DNA of 39,223 nucleotides from Thermoguttaceae bacterium (GCA_017454585.1 JAFTCU010000133.1:1-39223), one strand, 5' to 3'. Positions 28,001 to 35,021 are shown, numbered from the stretch's first letter. Made by a program: numbers and translations. Notes: generated from the letters alone by a model not told the origin.

Positions 28001-28745
28001 GGGGACGCTCGTCAAAAATTCGGATTTCGAAAATCGTCTTTCCAATCCGAAAAAAACTGGGATTTCTGACGAGACCGGGAGTGAAGAAACGCCTGGAGAA
28101 GAACCGAAGGAAGAGCCTGAAATACTGCCGGCGGACGTTTTGATCCTGATCTCCATGCAGACGCTCATTCTGGAACAGACCAAAGCCGTTACCGAGGATG
28201 AGGACAAAAGCGCCGCGGAGAAAGCGGATCAGGTCGCGTTTCTGGCCGAGCAGGAACGAAAAACCTCAGAATGTGCCAAAGCGATTGGATTCGATGCCGT
28301 TCCGAATTCCGCTTTCGATGAGATCCTTGCGCAAATGTACCAGGTGCGGTTCCTCCTCGAGAAGCAGGACCTCGGTGAAATGACCGTTTCGATTCAGGAG
28401 GAAATTCTGTACGGGCTTCGTTCGGCCCTCCAGCGTCAGGAAGTCCCTGACGAAACGCAAAATATGAAAGAGGAAACTCCATCGGGCGAAACGTCCCACG
28501 AGAAAGAAGACCTTTCCGAAAACACCGACTCGAAAGCACAGAAAATGATTCCTTCGGGGAATGAGCCTCAAACGGATGACAATCCAGAAGTTCCTACGAA
28601 GCTTGAAACGCTCCAAAACGAATATTGGGGCGAACTGCCTGCCCGGCAGCGTGAAATTTTGCGGCTTGTTCCTGATGAAAAACCAATTCCCGGCTACGAG
28701 AAAGCCCTGGAAATATACTACAGAAAACTGCGTGATCCCGACTGA
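25077..28745 (+). CDS. Very large membrane protein, DUF4175-like, planctomycetal type
   Basis: The 1222-residue product is not one I can name with certainty. It has two N-terminal TM helices (VVFISIGGLFLLGSGLDFAL and LRWLILAGTLAVLALEGRFL) and a third near residue 160-175 (GLTILFFFAFAVLAAQ), then an Ig-like extracytoplasmic beta-rich region and a long helical region rich in Gln, Glu and Leu. Acidic linkers lie around residues 1010-1040 and 1110-1165. The C-terminal WGELPARQREILRL and PIPGYEKALEIYYRKLRD recur at the ends of large planctomycetal membrane proteins and DUF4175-like proteins. I use ATG 25077; TTG 25017 would overlap the nadE stop and adds only a non-hydrophobic stretch. It probably shares the nadE transcript. 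The function is unknown. Confidence 0.75.
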   Translation: MRPIQRQLDHFRDALRHHAAEYALEVVFISIGGLFLLGSGLDFALWRWKFWEFPLLRWLILAGTLAVLALEGRFLFRFFRKIPRTRFETFHFLRAMQNLPTPSSVQPPELPKQLENALDFLEHPQPAAGEELREAVIAQTDAEMAGFRVSDWLRLERFWRVRWILRGLTILFFFAFAVLAAQCGENGPVAVERFVMPWKTENAWKLDFRPQWKGLPKEILAGESFNAEITLKKDAPFVQVVVWASKDAQEPLQILRVEPIFGRFLVRIPNVQNSFWVSVCMPGENPAQGERLPVKVNTYPRLTNALLRLQPPASTHQKASETGWEITGLTGSRIGVMVAADRPLQKARIRFSNGTYIPGESVQGWGDRVFKFRFELLQDCDYWLELTDQTGLTGVLERHPIRTREDLRPIVICESPEDGRPFLPGAKLPLKFLAQDDFGLTSVGFQWVTEKPDAGTVSGFSFPQTNDGTPKWTVFSVWDAADPETGEIPDEPLPLSQTAEFTWDLASVPLEAGMRLRVEAFATDSEGKRTVGETFYFLAVTPEEMQLRAFQQWVSITQELRRIGDLLTRCQKRLDDSFRENVQETASFLAQGMETIQRLLDSRSPNGLPTALESLEQELDGNPEFPFHALVSSRTQLQNLRELRRLLDELESGPIPELNREIVLLSKSLQLPGGTAPEKFEFFRKQLKRELVQILQILSPQLKKWNREEFSDAMVRDFEALAERQKKLTETLQPILSQAQNRTPMEIRLEHAAAIQSAEEEIWAIRSELERFLVQYDEIFDEDFRQKNVPFIRGGLETELHTLQENRLWDFQRLNVRLNITFEAAIKSLSPQSPNPLREELQVFGRMLASEEKILHLLEETNAPENVVKQNETDVVPLTRTRRKAFRDCAGVQSLALSCFAQRENGRKPALPRVLAPLWNALAANFQVSIEDFQTISVHHAPPLELLQDQYTLQLQIFDQIAELTQIADGLTPEMGTLVKNSDFENRLSNPKKTGISDETGSEETPGEEPKEEPEILPADVLILISMQTLILEQTKAVTEDEDKSAAEKADQVAFLAEQERKTSECAKAIGFDAVPNSAFDEILAQMYQVRFLLEKQDLGEMTVSIQEEILYGLRSALQRQEVPDETQNMKEETPSGETSHEKEDLSENTDSKAQKMIPSGNEPQTDDNPEVPTKLETLQNEYWGELPARQREILRLVPDEKPIPGYEKALEIYYRKLRDPD

Positions 28746-28815
28746 ATCAGCATTTAAGACTTTGTTTATTTAACGTTTTCCCTGAAAATTACTTTTACAC
28801 CGAAAGGACCCACCC

Positions 28816-29928
28816 ATGAAAAACGCTTTTGAACTGAACCGCCGCGCCATGCTCGGTACGATGCTCGCCGGCCTTGCGGCTCCCGCCTCGCTTTTGGCCC
28901 AGGACGCAGCTTCCGCCCCCGCCGCTGATGCTTCAAAACTCCCGCCGACCGGCCCGATCATCGGTGACCCGCGTGTTCGCGGACCGTTCCCGATCCTTTC
29001 CACACCTTTCCTTGAAAACGGGGAGGTCGATTACGAAACCCTCGCGAAATCGGCTAAGTTCGTCGATTGGGCGCAGTGCCACGGGATGATTTGGCCGCAG
29101 GCTGGCGACGCGGTGGACCTCCTGACGAAAGAAGAAAAAATGAAAGGAATGACCGTTCTGACGGAGACGATGAAGGGGCGCAAAGCCGCGCTTTGCCTCG
29201 GCGTGAACGGCAAGAACACGGCCGACATGCTGGACTATGCGCGCCATGCCGAGTCGCTGGAACCCGCCGCGATCATCTCCCGCCCGCCGGATGAAGGCCA
29301 GACCGAGGACGATTTATACGAATACTGGCGCGAACTGATGAAGATCGTACACCGGCCGGTCATCATTCAGACCTCCGGCGGAACGAAGTTCAAGGGGAAG
29401 GCGCCGTCCGTAAAACTCCTCATCCAGTTGGGCGAAGAGTCGGAATTTTTCGGGTACGTGAAGGAAGAAACCGGCCCGATCGAGGGACGCATGAAGGAAC
29501 TTGTGGCGGCCAAACCCAAAATCAGGCGCGTTATGTCCGCGATGGGCGGGTTCAAGTGGCTCCAGCACATGCGTATCGGCTGCGAGGGCCTCGTGACGGA
29601 ACGTGCCGTGTACGCCGACATTTTGGGGAACATTCAGCGGGCGTACGATGCTGGAGACTTCATGAAAGCGACCGACCTGTTCAGCAAATTCACGCTGATG
29701 GTGAACTTTGAGGGAGGTTTGCGCGGAATGAGCCTTTACATGTGGCAGAAACGCGGCGTTTTCAAAAACACGCTCTCCCGCAATTACGGCAAAGAATACT
29801 CCGTGCCGGAAAAACCGATCGTTTCGCCGCGCAATCTTACCGATCTCGAAAAGGAAGAAATCGATATGCGGCTGGAGTACATTTCGTCCGACTTCCGCGA
29901 CGGGATCATCTGCCCGAATCTGGATTAA
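28816..29928 (+). CDS. Exported dihydrodipicolinate synthase-like (DapA superfamily) protein
   Basis: This 370-residue protein carries a twin-arginine-type leader (LNRRAMLGTMLAGLAAPASL), unusual for this normally cytoplasmic family. The body is a DapA/NAL-type (beta/alpha)8 barrel: GPFPILSTPFLENGEVDYET, the GDAVDLLTKEEK segment, and FFGYVKEETGP with Lys216 as the likely Schiff-base residue. The place where the family has Tyr in a YN motif reads VIIQTSGG, so the catalytic Tyr is missing. The reaction is thus probably not lysine biosynthesis; a lyase/aldolase acting on a sugar acid outside the cytoplasm is possible. An AAAGGA site precedes the ATG. It lies 70 nt after the large membrane-protein gene, and a hairpin follows. 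Confidence 0.82.
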   Translation: MKNAFELNRRAMLGTMLAGLAAPASLLAQDAASAPAADASKLPPTGPIIGDPRVRGPFPILSTPFLENGEVDYETLAKSAKFVDWAQCHGMIWPQAGDAVDLLTKEEKMKGMTVLTETMKGRKAALCLGVNGKNTADMLDYARHAESLEPAAIISRPPDEGQTEDDLYEYWRELMKIVHRPVIIQTSGGTKFKGKAPSVKLLIQLGEESEFFGYVKEETGPIEGRMKELVAAKPKIRRVMSAMGGFKWLQHMRIGCEGLVTERAVYADILGNIQRAYDAGDFMKATDLFSKFTLMVNFEGGLRGMSLYMWQKRGVFKNTLSRNYGKEYSVPEKPIVSPRNLTDLEKEEIDMRLEYISSDFRDGIICPNLD

Positions 29929-29940
29929 AAGAGTTTCAAG

Positions 29941-29976
29941 AAAAGAAAAAGCCGGCTTAAATAAAAAAGTCGGCTT
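29941..29976 (-). terminator. Terminator of the tRNA-Gly transcript
   Basis: On the minus strand AAGCCGACT and AGCCGGCTT pair (one G-U), followed by TTTTTCTTTT (29950-29941). It is about 90 nt beyond the tRNA 3' end. Confidence 0.65.
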
Positions 29977-29989
29977 GATAAAACAAAAC

Positions 29990-30061
29990 AGGCCGGAGGT
30001 ATCGCATCCCGCAGGATATGATATAAAAATTTGGGGGGATGTCCATCCGTCCGGCCTTTTT
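29990..30061 (+). terminator. Terminator hairpin of the DapA-like gene
   Basis: AGGCCGGA (29990-29997) pairs with TCCGGCCT (30050-30057), then a T run to 30061. Inner arms CATCCC (30005-30010) and GGGATG (30036-30041) also pair, giving a stacked hairpin. It could also work weakly on the minus strand. Confidence 0.7.
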
Positions 30062-30068
30062 CATGCAG

Positions 30069-30140
30069 AGCGAGGGACGGGGTTCGAACCCGCGACGTCC
30101 AGCTTGGGAAGCTAGCATTCTGCCACTGAATTACTCTCGC
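30069..30140 (-). tRNA. tRNA-Gly (anticodon CCC)
   Basis: On the minus strand the cloverleaf reads: acceptor GCGAGAG / CCCTCGC, D arm ATTC-AGTGGCA-GAAT, anticodon stem CTAGC / GCTGG with loop TTCCCAA (anticodon CCC, reading GGG), T arm GCGGG-TTCGAAC-CCCGT, discriminator T. Two points are odd: position 6 A faces C67, an A-C mismatch in the acceptor stem, and the anticodon stem has one T-G pair. CCA is not encoded. A consensus promoter lies just upstream on the same strand. Confidence 0.93.
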
Positions 30141-30153
30141 ATTTTGTACATCT

Positions 30154-30181
30154 ATTTTAACAGAATTTTTTTTTCTGTCAA
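30154..30181 (-). promoter_or_regulatory. Promoter of tRNA-Gly
   Basis: Minus strand: TTGACA (30181-30176), 16-nt spacer, TAAAAT (30159-30154). The predicted start is about 7 nt before the tRNA 5' end. The -35 overlaps the left arm of an 11-bp hairpin (30180-30224). Confidence 0.8.
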
Positions 30182-30224
30182 GGGGGCCAACTCAATAATT
30201 TTTTAAATGAGTTTTGGCCCCCTT
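30180..30224. terminator. Hairpin between the ThuA gene and tRNA-Gly
   Basis: AAGGGGGCCAA (30180-30190) pairs perfectly with TTGGCCCCCTT (30214-30224), with CTCA/TGAG continuing inside. It sits 31 nt past the ThuA stop. No long T run follows on the minus strand, so it may be a processing or boundary element instead of a true intrinsic terminator. Confidence 0.5.
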
Positions 30225-30254
30225 GTTTCTCCAATCGATCCCTCTTTCAAGGAA

Positions 30255-31166
30255 TCAGTTAAAATTCTGACGGCACGCGACTTCGCAGCCCGGGGCCACT
30301 TCGTTCATGTTCGGCGTCAGGTCGAGGTCCATCTGACAGGTGATGAATTTCATCAGGTCGAAAATCACAGCCTGCATCCAGTCGGTTTCCCACGTCGAAT
30401 TATTATGCGCGAACGAGGTGTACGCCACGCGGCCATTTCCTTCTTTGCGGACCCACGTGCACGGGAACGGGACGCGGTCGTAGCAGACGTTTCCACCGTC
30501 GGTCTGCATTCCTTCAGTTTCCTGCACGAACAGGACGTGAATGTCCGGGTTGAAGTTTCTCAGCGAGTACCATTCTTCCTTCACGCGCGGAATCTCGGTC
30601 ACGGACGGAAGCTCACCCTTTTTCACGATCCGAATGTCGGTTTCCTGCTGACTGCCGTGAACGATGAATTCACCGCCGATCATCTTCGTGTAGTCGTTCC
30701 GTTCCTCAATCGGACGGTTTCCGAAACGGGTCGGACCGCCGGATTTATTCGTGTCGGAAGCGTTATGGAAGCCCAAGACTCCCACACCGCCGCGGATCGC
30801 CGTGAAGAAATTCTGCAGGCCTGCGTCGCTCATCGGGTAAGCGTCCGGGCCGTCATTTCCGCCGTTTCCTGTGAGCTGGCCGCAGCAGTTCAGAATAAAG
30901 GCGGCGTACTGGGAGAGATCGCCGTCAAAAATCCGCCCGTCTTTCGTGCAAACCACTTCGAAGCCGAGTTTATTGCCGATTTCCGTGATGACGCGGCCGC
31001 CGACGCTCTTGCCGGTCGCAGGATCAATGATCGTGGAAGGGTGAATGAATCCGTTGGAACGTTCAAAGTAAAGTATTTTTTTCTTCGCACCTTCCGCGAA
31101 AACAGGTTTCAGACTCTGGCAAAATGCCGCAGCCGCGGTGAGGGCGAGAAATTCACGACGTTTCAT
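30255..31166 (-). CDS. Exported ThuA-domain protein
   Basis: This 303-residue protein has a Tat-like leader (MKRREFLALTAAAAFCQSLK) and then a ThuA-type domain (class I glutamine-amidotransferase-like fold): KILYFERSNGFIHPST, FILNCCGQLTGNGG, FFTAIRGGVGVLGFHNASDT, and near the end GNGRVAYTSFAHNNSTWE. ThuA-domain proteins are linked to carbohydrate use, and many planctomycetal members are exported; the reaction is not established. An AGGAG site precedes the ATG. The following intergenic hairpin and tRNA are on the same strand. Upstream lies the repeat mosaic at 31249-31424. Confidence 0.87.
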   Translation of the reverse strand: MKRREFLALTAAAAFCQSLKPVFAEGAKKKILYFERSNGFIHPSTIIDPATGKSVGGRVITEIGNKLGFEVVCTKDGRIFDGDLSQYAAFILNCCGQLTGNGGNDGPDAYPMSDAGLQNFFTAIRGGVGVLGFHNASDTNKSGGPTRFGNRPIEERNDYTKMIGGEFIVHGSQQETDIRIVKKGELPSVTEIPRVKEEWYSLRNFNPDIHVLFVQETEGMQTDGGNVCYDRVPFPCTWVRKEGNGRVAYTSFAHNNSTWETDWMQAVIFDLMKFITCQMDLDLTPNMNEVAPGCEVACRQNFN

Positions 31167-31248
31167 AGTATTAGGTCTCCTGAAAAAGGAATGAGGGGTT
31201 GGTTAATGGTTGGAATTGAAGTCAATCCATACGTAAAACTTAAATTAA

Positions 31249-31277
31249 GTTACGGGGACGATGCTTCCAGCGTCGTC
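31249..31277 (+). repeat. REP-A copy, left member of an inverted pair
   Basis: GTTACGGGGACGATGCTTCC then AGCGTCGTC; one base off the consensus palindrome. It pairs in inverted orientation with 31401-31424 and encloses repeats B and C. Confidence 0.88.
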
Positions 31278-31283
31278 AAATGT

Positions 31284-31320
31284 AAGGCGGTAATGGAGTG
31301 CGTAGCACGGAATTACGCGC
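31284..31320 (+). repeat. Repeat B, intergenic copy
   Basis: AAGGCGGTAATGGAG then TGCGTAGCACGG and AATTACGCGC. The two outer blocks match the copies inside the polyferredoxin gene; the middle differs. Confidence 0.72.
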
Positions 31321-31336
31321 CGGGGAGTTGAGAGGC

Positions 31337-31399
31337 ACTTTCACTAAACTCCCCCAGTCTCGCTTCGCGAGCCAGCCCCCTCAATGAGGGGGCCTTTAA
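31337..31399 (+). repeat. Repeat C (two-hairpin element)
   Basis: Contains ACTCCCCCAGT, the hairpin CTCGC-TTC-GCGAG, and a second perfect hairpin GCCCCCTC / GAGGGGGC. This resembles a repeat class seen widely in gut bacterial genomes (a recollection, not checked). Only one copy is in this window. Confidence 0.55.
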
Positions 31400-31400
31400 A

Positions 31401-31424
31401 CGACGCTGGAAGCGTCGTCTCCGC
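31401..31424 (-). repeat. REP-A copy, right member of an inverted pair
   Basis: CGACGCTGGAAGCGTCGTCT then CCGC, inverted relative to 31249-31277. It ends 18 nt before the stop of the DUF1559 gene at 31443. Confidence 0.88.
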
Positions 31425-31442
31425 AAGTCTTTAATATTTCGT

Positions 31443-32402
31443 TTATTGCGGGACCGTGACCGCCTGGCCGTCCGCTTTGTTTGCGAGATACCGGTTCGTC
31501 TCAAGGTCGATTGAGTAGCTGATACGCTGCACGGAACCATCGCACATGACCATCCCGAACGTTCCGGCGTGTGCGCTGCCAAACGAACCCTGTTGGATCG
31601 CGTTGCGGTCCTGGAACGGCTGGGAATTGCCCTGGCGAATGATGTCTTCGTCGTTCCCGCAATAGACGACGATGTCGTCGCCGCCGTCCTTGCCGTCTTC
31701 GTAGTGTGTATTGCAGACGTATTTTTCGCCGATCAGGTACGTGTTCGAGGAACCGTCACGAATCTCACCCATCGTCACGATACTCTTGAAGAAAACGATG
31801 CCGGAACACGTGATGGATTTGGTTTGTGTGCGTCCAGCGGCGATCGTGTTGGGCGAGGTCCCGTAACCACCGGCATTCCAGTTCCCCGACGAAGAGTCAC
31901 CCCCGTTACCGGCGTAATCCAGCTTGCCTGTGACCGTACACGGGGAAGTATTGATCAGCACCGCACTCAGAGCGTAGGGGTACGCGATCGCCGGCCGGCG
32001 TGATGGGCAGTTGAAAACCGGGATCACGGTTTCCGCGCGGGTTTTAGCCCCGTCTTTTTGGGTCTGGTCGGTCTCAATGACACCATTCGCTCCCAGCATA
32101 AAAACCGCGTTCTGTTCTATGAAGGGGAGGAGTGAGAAGGTCCAGCCGCCCGGCTGTGTATCGCGAAAGCCCTGGTCTCCGTCGCCGACCCAGTAACCGT
32201 CCCAGCCGCCGCTCGGAAGAGATTTATTCGAGGACTCATGGTTCAGCGAGGCGAGTCCCATTTGCTTCAGATTGTTTCCGCACTGCATTTGACGCGCAGC
32301 CTCACGGGCCTGCTGCACCGCTGGAAGCAAAAGACCTACCAACATACCAATGATTGCAATGACGACTAAAAGTTCGACGAGTGTAAAAGCGGAACGCTTC
32401 AT
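31443..32402 (-). CDS. DUF1559 prepilin-like protein with H-X9-DG tag
   Basis: This 319-residue protein starts [20 protein letters not shown], then [42 protein letters not shown], and ends with FGSAHAG and the tag [20 protein letters not shown], a full H-X9-DG. It is the most regular of the three paralogues in the window. GGACTCC precedes the ATG, and a TTGACT-16-TATAAT promoter lies about 52 nt upstream. It is alone in its transcript as far as can be seen; repeats follow its stop. Role unknown, export and pseudopilin-like processing inferred. Confidence 0.93.
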   Translation of the reverse strand: MKRSAFTLVELLVVIAIIGMLVGLLLPAVQQAREAARQMQCGNNLKQMGLASLNHESSNKSLPSGGWDGYWVGDGDQGFRDTQPGGWTFSLLPFIEQNAVFMLGANGVIETDQTQKDGAKTRAETVIPVFNCPSRRPAIAYPYALSAVLINTSPCTVTGKLDYAGNGGDSSSGNWNAGGYGTSPNTIAAGRTQTKSITCSGIVFFKSIVTMGEIRDGSSNTYLIGEKYVCNTHYEDGKDGGDDIVVYCGNDEDIIRQGNSQPFQDRNAIQQGSFGSAHAGTFGMVMCDGSVQRISYSIDLETNRYLANKADGQAVTVPQ

Positions 32403-32453
32403 GACCGGAGTCCTGTTTTCAACAAAAACTCAAATGGAAAAGTTCATCTTTAC

Positions 32454-32481
32454 ATTATACGAAAAATATTCAAGAAGTCAA
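32454..32481 (-). promoter_or_regulatory. Promoter of the DUF1559 gene at 31443-32402
   Basis: Minus strand: TTGACT (32481-32476), 16-nt spacer, TATAAT (32459-32454). The predicted start is near 32447. Confidence 0.7.
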
Positions 32482-32565
32482 ACGACTTCAAGAGATTTTT
32501 AGAAGAATTTTTCCGAAAAATCCTAAAAATTCCTCTATTTTTCATTTTTGCGCCATGACTCCCGA

Positions 32566-32593
32566 TTTACGAATTTTTTGAATCTGTTAAAAT
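32566..32593 (+). promoter_or_regulatory. Possible promoter of the flavin reductase-hflX pair
   Basis: TTTACG (32566-32571), 16-nt spacer, TAAAAT (32588-32593). The leader would be about 67 nt. Confidence 0.5.
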
Positions 32594-32666
32594 ACAGGAT
32601 GTATTTCCCTGGAAACACGCAAGTGTTTCGAATGATTGAGAAAAAAACTTTGGAAAGGATGGAACC

Positions 32667-33227
32667 ATGCGCAAGAATTTTGGAGTAAAACCCGCCGTTT
32701 ATCCCATGCCGGTTTTTATTATTGCGACGTACGATGTTGACGGAACACCCGATGCCATGAATGCAGCCTGGGGCGGGATCAGCGAGTCGGACGAAATTTC
32801 GATTTGTCTCGATCCAGGCCACAAAACAGTGAAAAACCTCCTCGAACGCGGGGCGTTTACGGTCAATGTGGCCGATGAAGCGCACGTTGTCTCGTGTGAT
32901 TACGTGGGAATTGTTTCCGGAAATCAGGTCCCGGACAAATTCACGAAAGCGGGCTTTCACGCGGTCAAATCCGAATTTGTGGACGCGCCGATCATTGAAG
33001 AGCTTCCCGTTGCGGTCGAGTGCTCGGTCAAAAGCTGGGACGAAAACGCCTGCCGGCTCGTGGGCGAGATCAAAAACGTGAGCGTCGATGAGCGTGTACT
33101 CGGCGAGGACGGTCTTCCCGATGCGGACAAAATCGCGCCGATCGTTTTCGATCCTTTCCGGCACATTTACCTCAAAATCAGCGGAAAAGCTGGGACTGCT
33201 TTCTCGGACGGAAAGAAACTCAAGTAG
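32667..33227 (+). CDS. Flavin reductase-like FMN-binding protein
   Basis: The 186-residue product matches the flavin reductase-like/split-barrel FMN family: YPMPVFIIATYDVDGTPDAM, NAAWGGISESDEISICLDPG, HKTVKNLLERGAFTVNVADE, and VGIVSGNQVPDKFTKAGF. Members reduce free flavin with NAD(P)H or bind FMN as electron carriers in anaerobes; which applies here is open. An AAAGGA ribosome site precedes the ATG. hflX starts 27 nt after its stop, so the two are probably co-transcribed, though no functional link is obvious. Confidence 0.9.
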   Translation: MRKNFGVKPAVYPMPVFIIATYDVDGTPDAMNAAWGGISESDEISICLDPGHKTVKNLLERGAFTVNVADEAHVVSCDYVGIVSGNQVPDKFTKAGFHAVKSEFVDAPIIEELPVAVECSVKSWDENACRLVGEIKNVSVDERVLGEDGLPDADKIAPIVFDPFRHIYLKISGKAGTAFSDGKKLK

Positions 33228-33254
33228 GACTCATTCATTCAGAATCAAATTTTT

Positions 33255-34607
33255 ATGGATCAGCTCAATTCCACTGCCGCTCCAGTCGAAAAATCCTTCC
33301 TCGTGACCGTCTTGCGGCCGCAAAAACCCGGCGCTTCCACAGAAAACGGGGCTGGGTTAAGTGTGCTGGGAAAAGCTACCGAAGAACCTCTCGATGAGCT
33401 TCGCGGGCTTGCCGAGGCCGCCGATACGCAGGTCGTCGGCGAGATGATTCAGCGCCGTGCCACGATCGAACCCGCCACGTACATCGGAAGCGGCAAAGTG
33501 CAGGAACTTAAGGCGATGGTGGAGCACACCGGCGCGGACGTGGTCATTTTCGATGACGATTTGGCCCCGAGCCAGACGCGCAATCTGGAAAAGGAACTGA
33601 ACGTGAAGGTTCTGGACCGGACCGAGCTGATCCTCGACATTTTCGCGAGTCGGGCGCAGACCAAAGAGGCGCGGCTGGCGGTGGAGCTGGCCCAGCTTGA
33701 GTACTCGCTCCCGCGGCTGAAACGTATGTGGACGCACCTTTCGCGTCAGAAAAAGGGCGTGGGGCTCCGCGGCCCGGGCGAAACCCAGCTCGAAACCGAC
33801 CGGCGGCTCGCTCAGAAGCGCATTTCCGACCTGAAAACCGAGCTTGCGGTCGTTCAGCAGCGCAAGGAGCGTGAGGTCCAGTCCCGCAGCCAGACGCGAA
33901 CGGTCTCGCTCGTCGGCTACACGAACGCCGGGAAAAGCACGCTTCTGAACGCTCTTACCGGCTCGGACGTTTACGTGAAGGACCAGCTTTTCGCGACGCT
34001 CGACACACGAACGCGCCGCTGGACTTTGCCCGGCTGGGGCCCGATCCTCTTGAGCGATACGGTCGGGTTTGTGCGCAAACTCCCGCACCATCTGGTCGCC
34101 AGTTTCCGTGCGACGCTCGAGGAAGCCCGCTGCGCCGACCTGCTTCTTCACGTTGCGGACGGGAGCAATCCGATGGTCATGTTCCAGATCCAGGCGGCGT
34201 ATGAGGTCCTCGAACAGCTCGGGATCGAAGAGAAAGACACGATCCTGGTCATTAATAAGATCGACGCTCTGGAAAAGCTCGACTCCGAGGGCGAACTCCC
34301 GAAAGGGTACGGCCTTCAGGCGCTTTTGAACCAGTACCCGAACGCGCTGGGGATCAGCGCCCGAACGGGTCAGGGCCTCCCGGAACTGGCGCATGAAGTG
34401 AGCGAAATGCTGAGCCGAAACTTCCCCACGGTCGAGATCGAAACCTCCTCCGCGAACGGAAAACTGGCGGCGTATCTTGCGAATTACGGCGAGGTTTTCT
34501 CCCGTCAGTACCGCGAGGACGGAACGGTCGTGATCCGCTGCCGCATCGCGAGCACTTTCCTCGGCAAGATCCGGAACGAGGAGATGAAAATGACCGTTCT
34601 GGAATGA
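33255..34607 (+). CDS. hflX: GTPase HflX
   Basis: This 450-residue ribosome-associated GTPase splits stalled or stressed ribosomes. The N-terminal HflX domain (TQVVGEMIQRRATIEPATYI, GSGKVQEL, VIFDDDLAPSQTRNLEKELN, VLDRTELILDIFASRAQTKE) is followed by a helical linker with the family signature GVGLRGPGETQLETDRR, then the G domain: G1 GYTNAGKST (near 223), G3 DTVGFVRKLP, G4 NKID, and a C-terminal part. Length fits the family. No Shine-Dalgarno is seen; translation may depend on coupling with the upstream gene. A REP-A copy follows 2 nt after the stop region. Identification is secure. Confidence 0.97.
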   Translation: MDQLNSTAAPVEKSFLVTVLRPQKPGASTENGAGLSVLGKATEEPLDELRGLAEAADTQVVGEMIQRRATIEPATYIGSGKVQELKAMVEHTGADVVIFDDDLAPSQTRNLEKELNVKVLDRTELILDIFASRAQTKEARLAVELAQLEYSLPRLKRMWTHLSRQKKGVGLRGPGETQLETDRRLAQKRISDLKTELAVVQQRKEREVQSRSQTRTVSLVGYTNAGKSTLLNALTGSDVYVKDQLFATLDTRTRRWTLPGWGPILLSDTVGFVRKLPHHLVASFRATLEEARCADLLLHVADGSNPMVMFQIQAAYEVLEQLGIEEKDTILVINKIDALEKLDSEGELPKGYGLQALLNQYPNALGISARTGQGLPELAHEVSEMLSRNFPTVEIETSSANGKLAAYLANYGEVFSRQYREDGTVVIRCRIASTFLGKIRNEEMKMTVLE

Positions 34608-34609
34608 AA

Positions 34610-34635
34610 TACGGGGGCGACGCTTCCAGCGTCGT
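34610..34635 (+). repeat. REP-A copy after hflX
   Basis: TACGGGGGCGACGCTTCCAG then CGTCGT. The stem is intact; it begins a few nt after the hflX stop codon and may end that transcript. Confidence 0.85.
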
Positions 34636-34873
34636 TAATACGGAGGGCCGGCGTCCCGCCGATCAAGTTAAGGGGAGGTTTTTCCTTGAGATTCTTTGGT
34701 TCATCCAACAAGCGTGTACCGTTACCGTTTAATACTCAGGATTTTTACGCAAAAACCATAGGCCTGACGAAACATTCTTTGAGCCGTCAGAGAAAAATGG
34801 AGTGAATCGTTCTCCGAATACCCCTGATTACGATTTTGTGGTCTTTTTTTCTGGAAATGTCAGAAACACGATA

Positions 34874-34901
34874 TTGACCAAAACCTCACCTGTGGTATAA
34901 T
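34874..34901 (+). promoter_or_regulatory. Promoter of the hairpin RNA candidate
   Basis: TTGACC (34874-34879), 16-nt spacer, TATAAT (34896-34901). The predicted start (about 34908) is the first base of the hairpin stem. Confidence 0.65.
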
Positions 34902-34907
34902 CCAAAT

Positions 34908-34978
34908 GCGGACAGGTTCTTCCTTGTGTATATCGTTTGCAGTTTTTTGCATTACACACTGAACCTGTCCGCGTTTTT
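34908..34978 (+). ncRNA. Candidate small hairpin RNA ending in a terminator
   Basis: GCGGACAGGTTC (34908-34919) pairs perfectly with GAACCTGTCCGC (34961-34972), followed by G and five T. Inside, TGTGTA (34925-34930) pairs with TACACA (34953-34958) and TGCA flanks a T-rich apical loop. So the entire predicted ~71-nt transcript is one long hairpin whose base is also the terminator. Its 3' side runs into repeat D. There is no good open reading frame in it. An alternative is a stand-alone bidirectional terminator for the convergent GH gene with a chance upstream promoter. Confidence 0.5.
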
Positions 34979-35021
34979 AATTATCTTTCCGGTACTCAGT
35001 TGCCGGATAAACCATTTTTAT
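34968..35021 (-). repeat. Repeat D copy at the glycoside hydrolase stop codon
   Basis: About 83% identical by eye to 10837-10890. The TAA stop of the minus-strand gene occupies the same position in the repeat. In this copy the left side is continuous with the right stem of the hairpin RNA candidate. Confidence 0.65.

Larger units (their letters stand above)
34608..35017. other. Gene-free interval with repeats and an RNA candidate
   Basis: From left to right it holds a REP-A copy, a GC-rich hairpin near 34640-34665, about 200 bp of AT-rich sequence in which I see nothing, a promoter and hairpin-RNA candidate, and repeat D ending at the stop of the minus-strand glycoside hydrolase. Confidence 0.7.
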
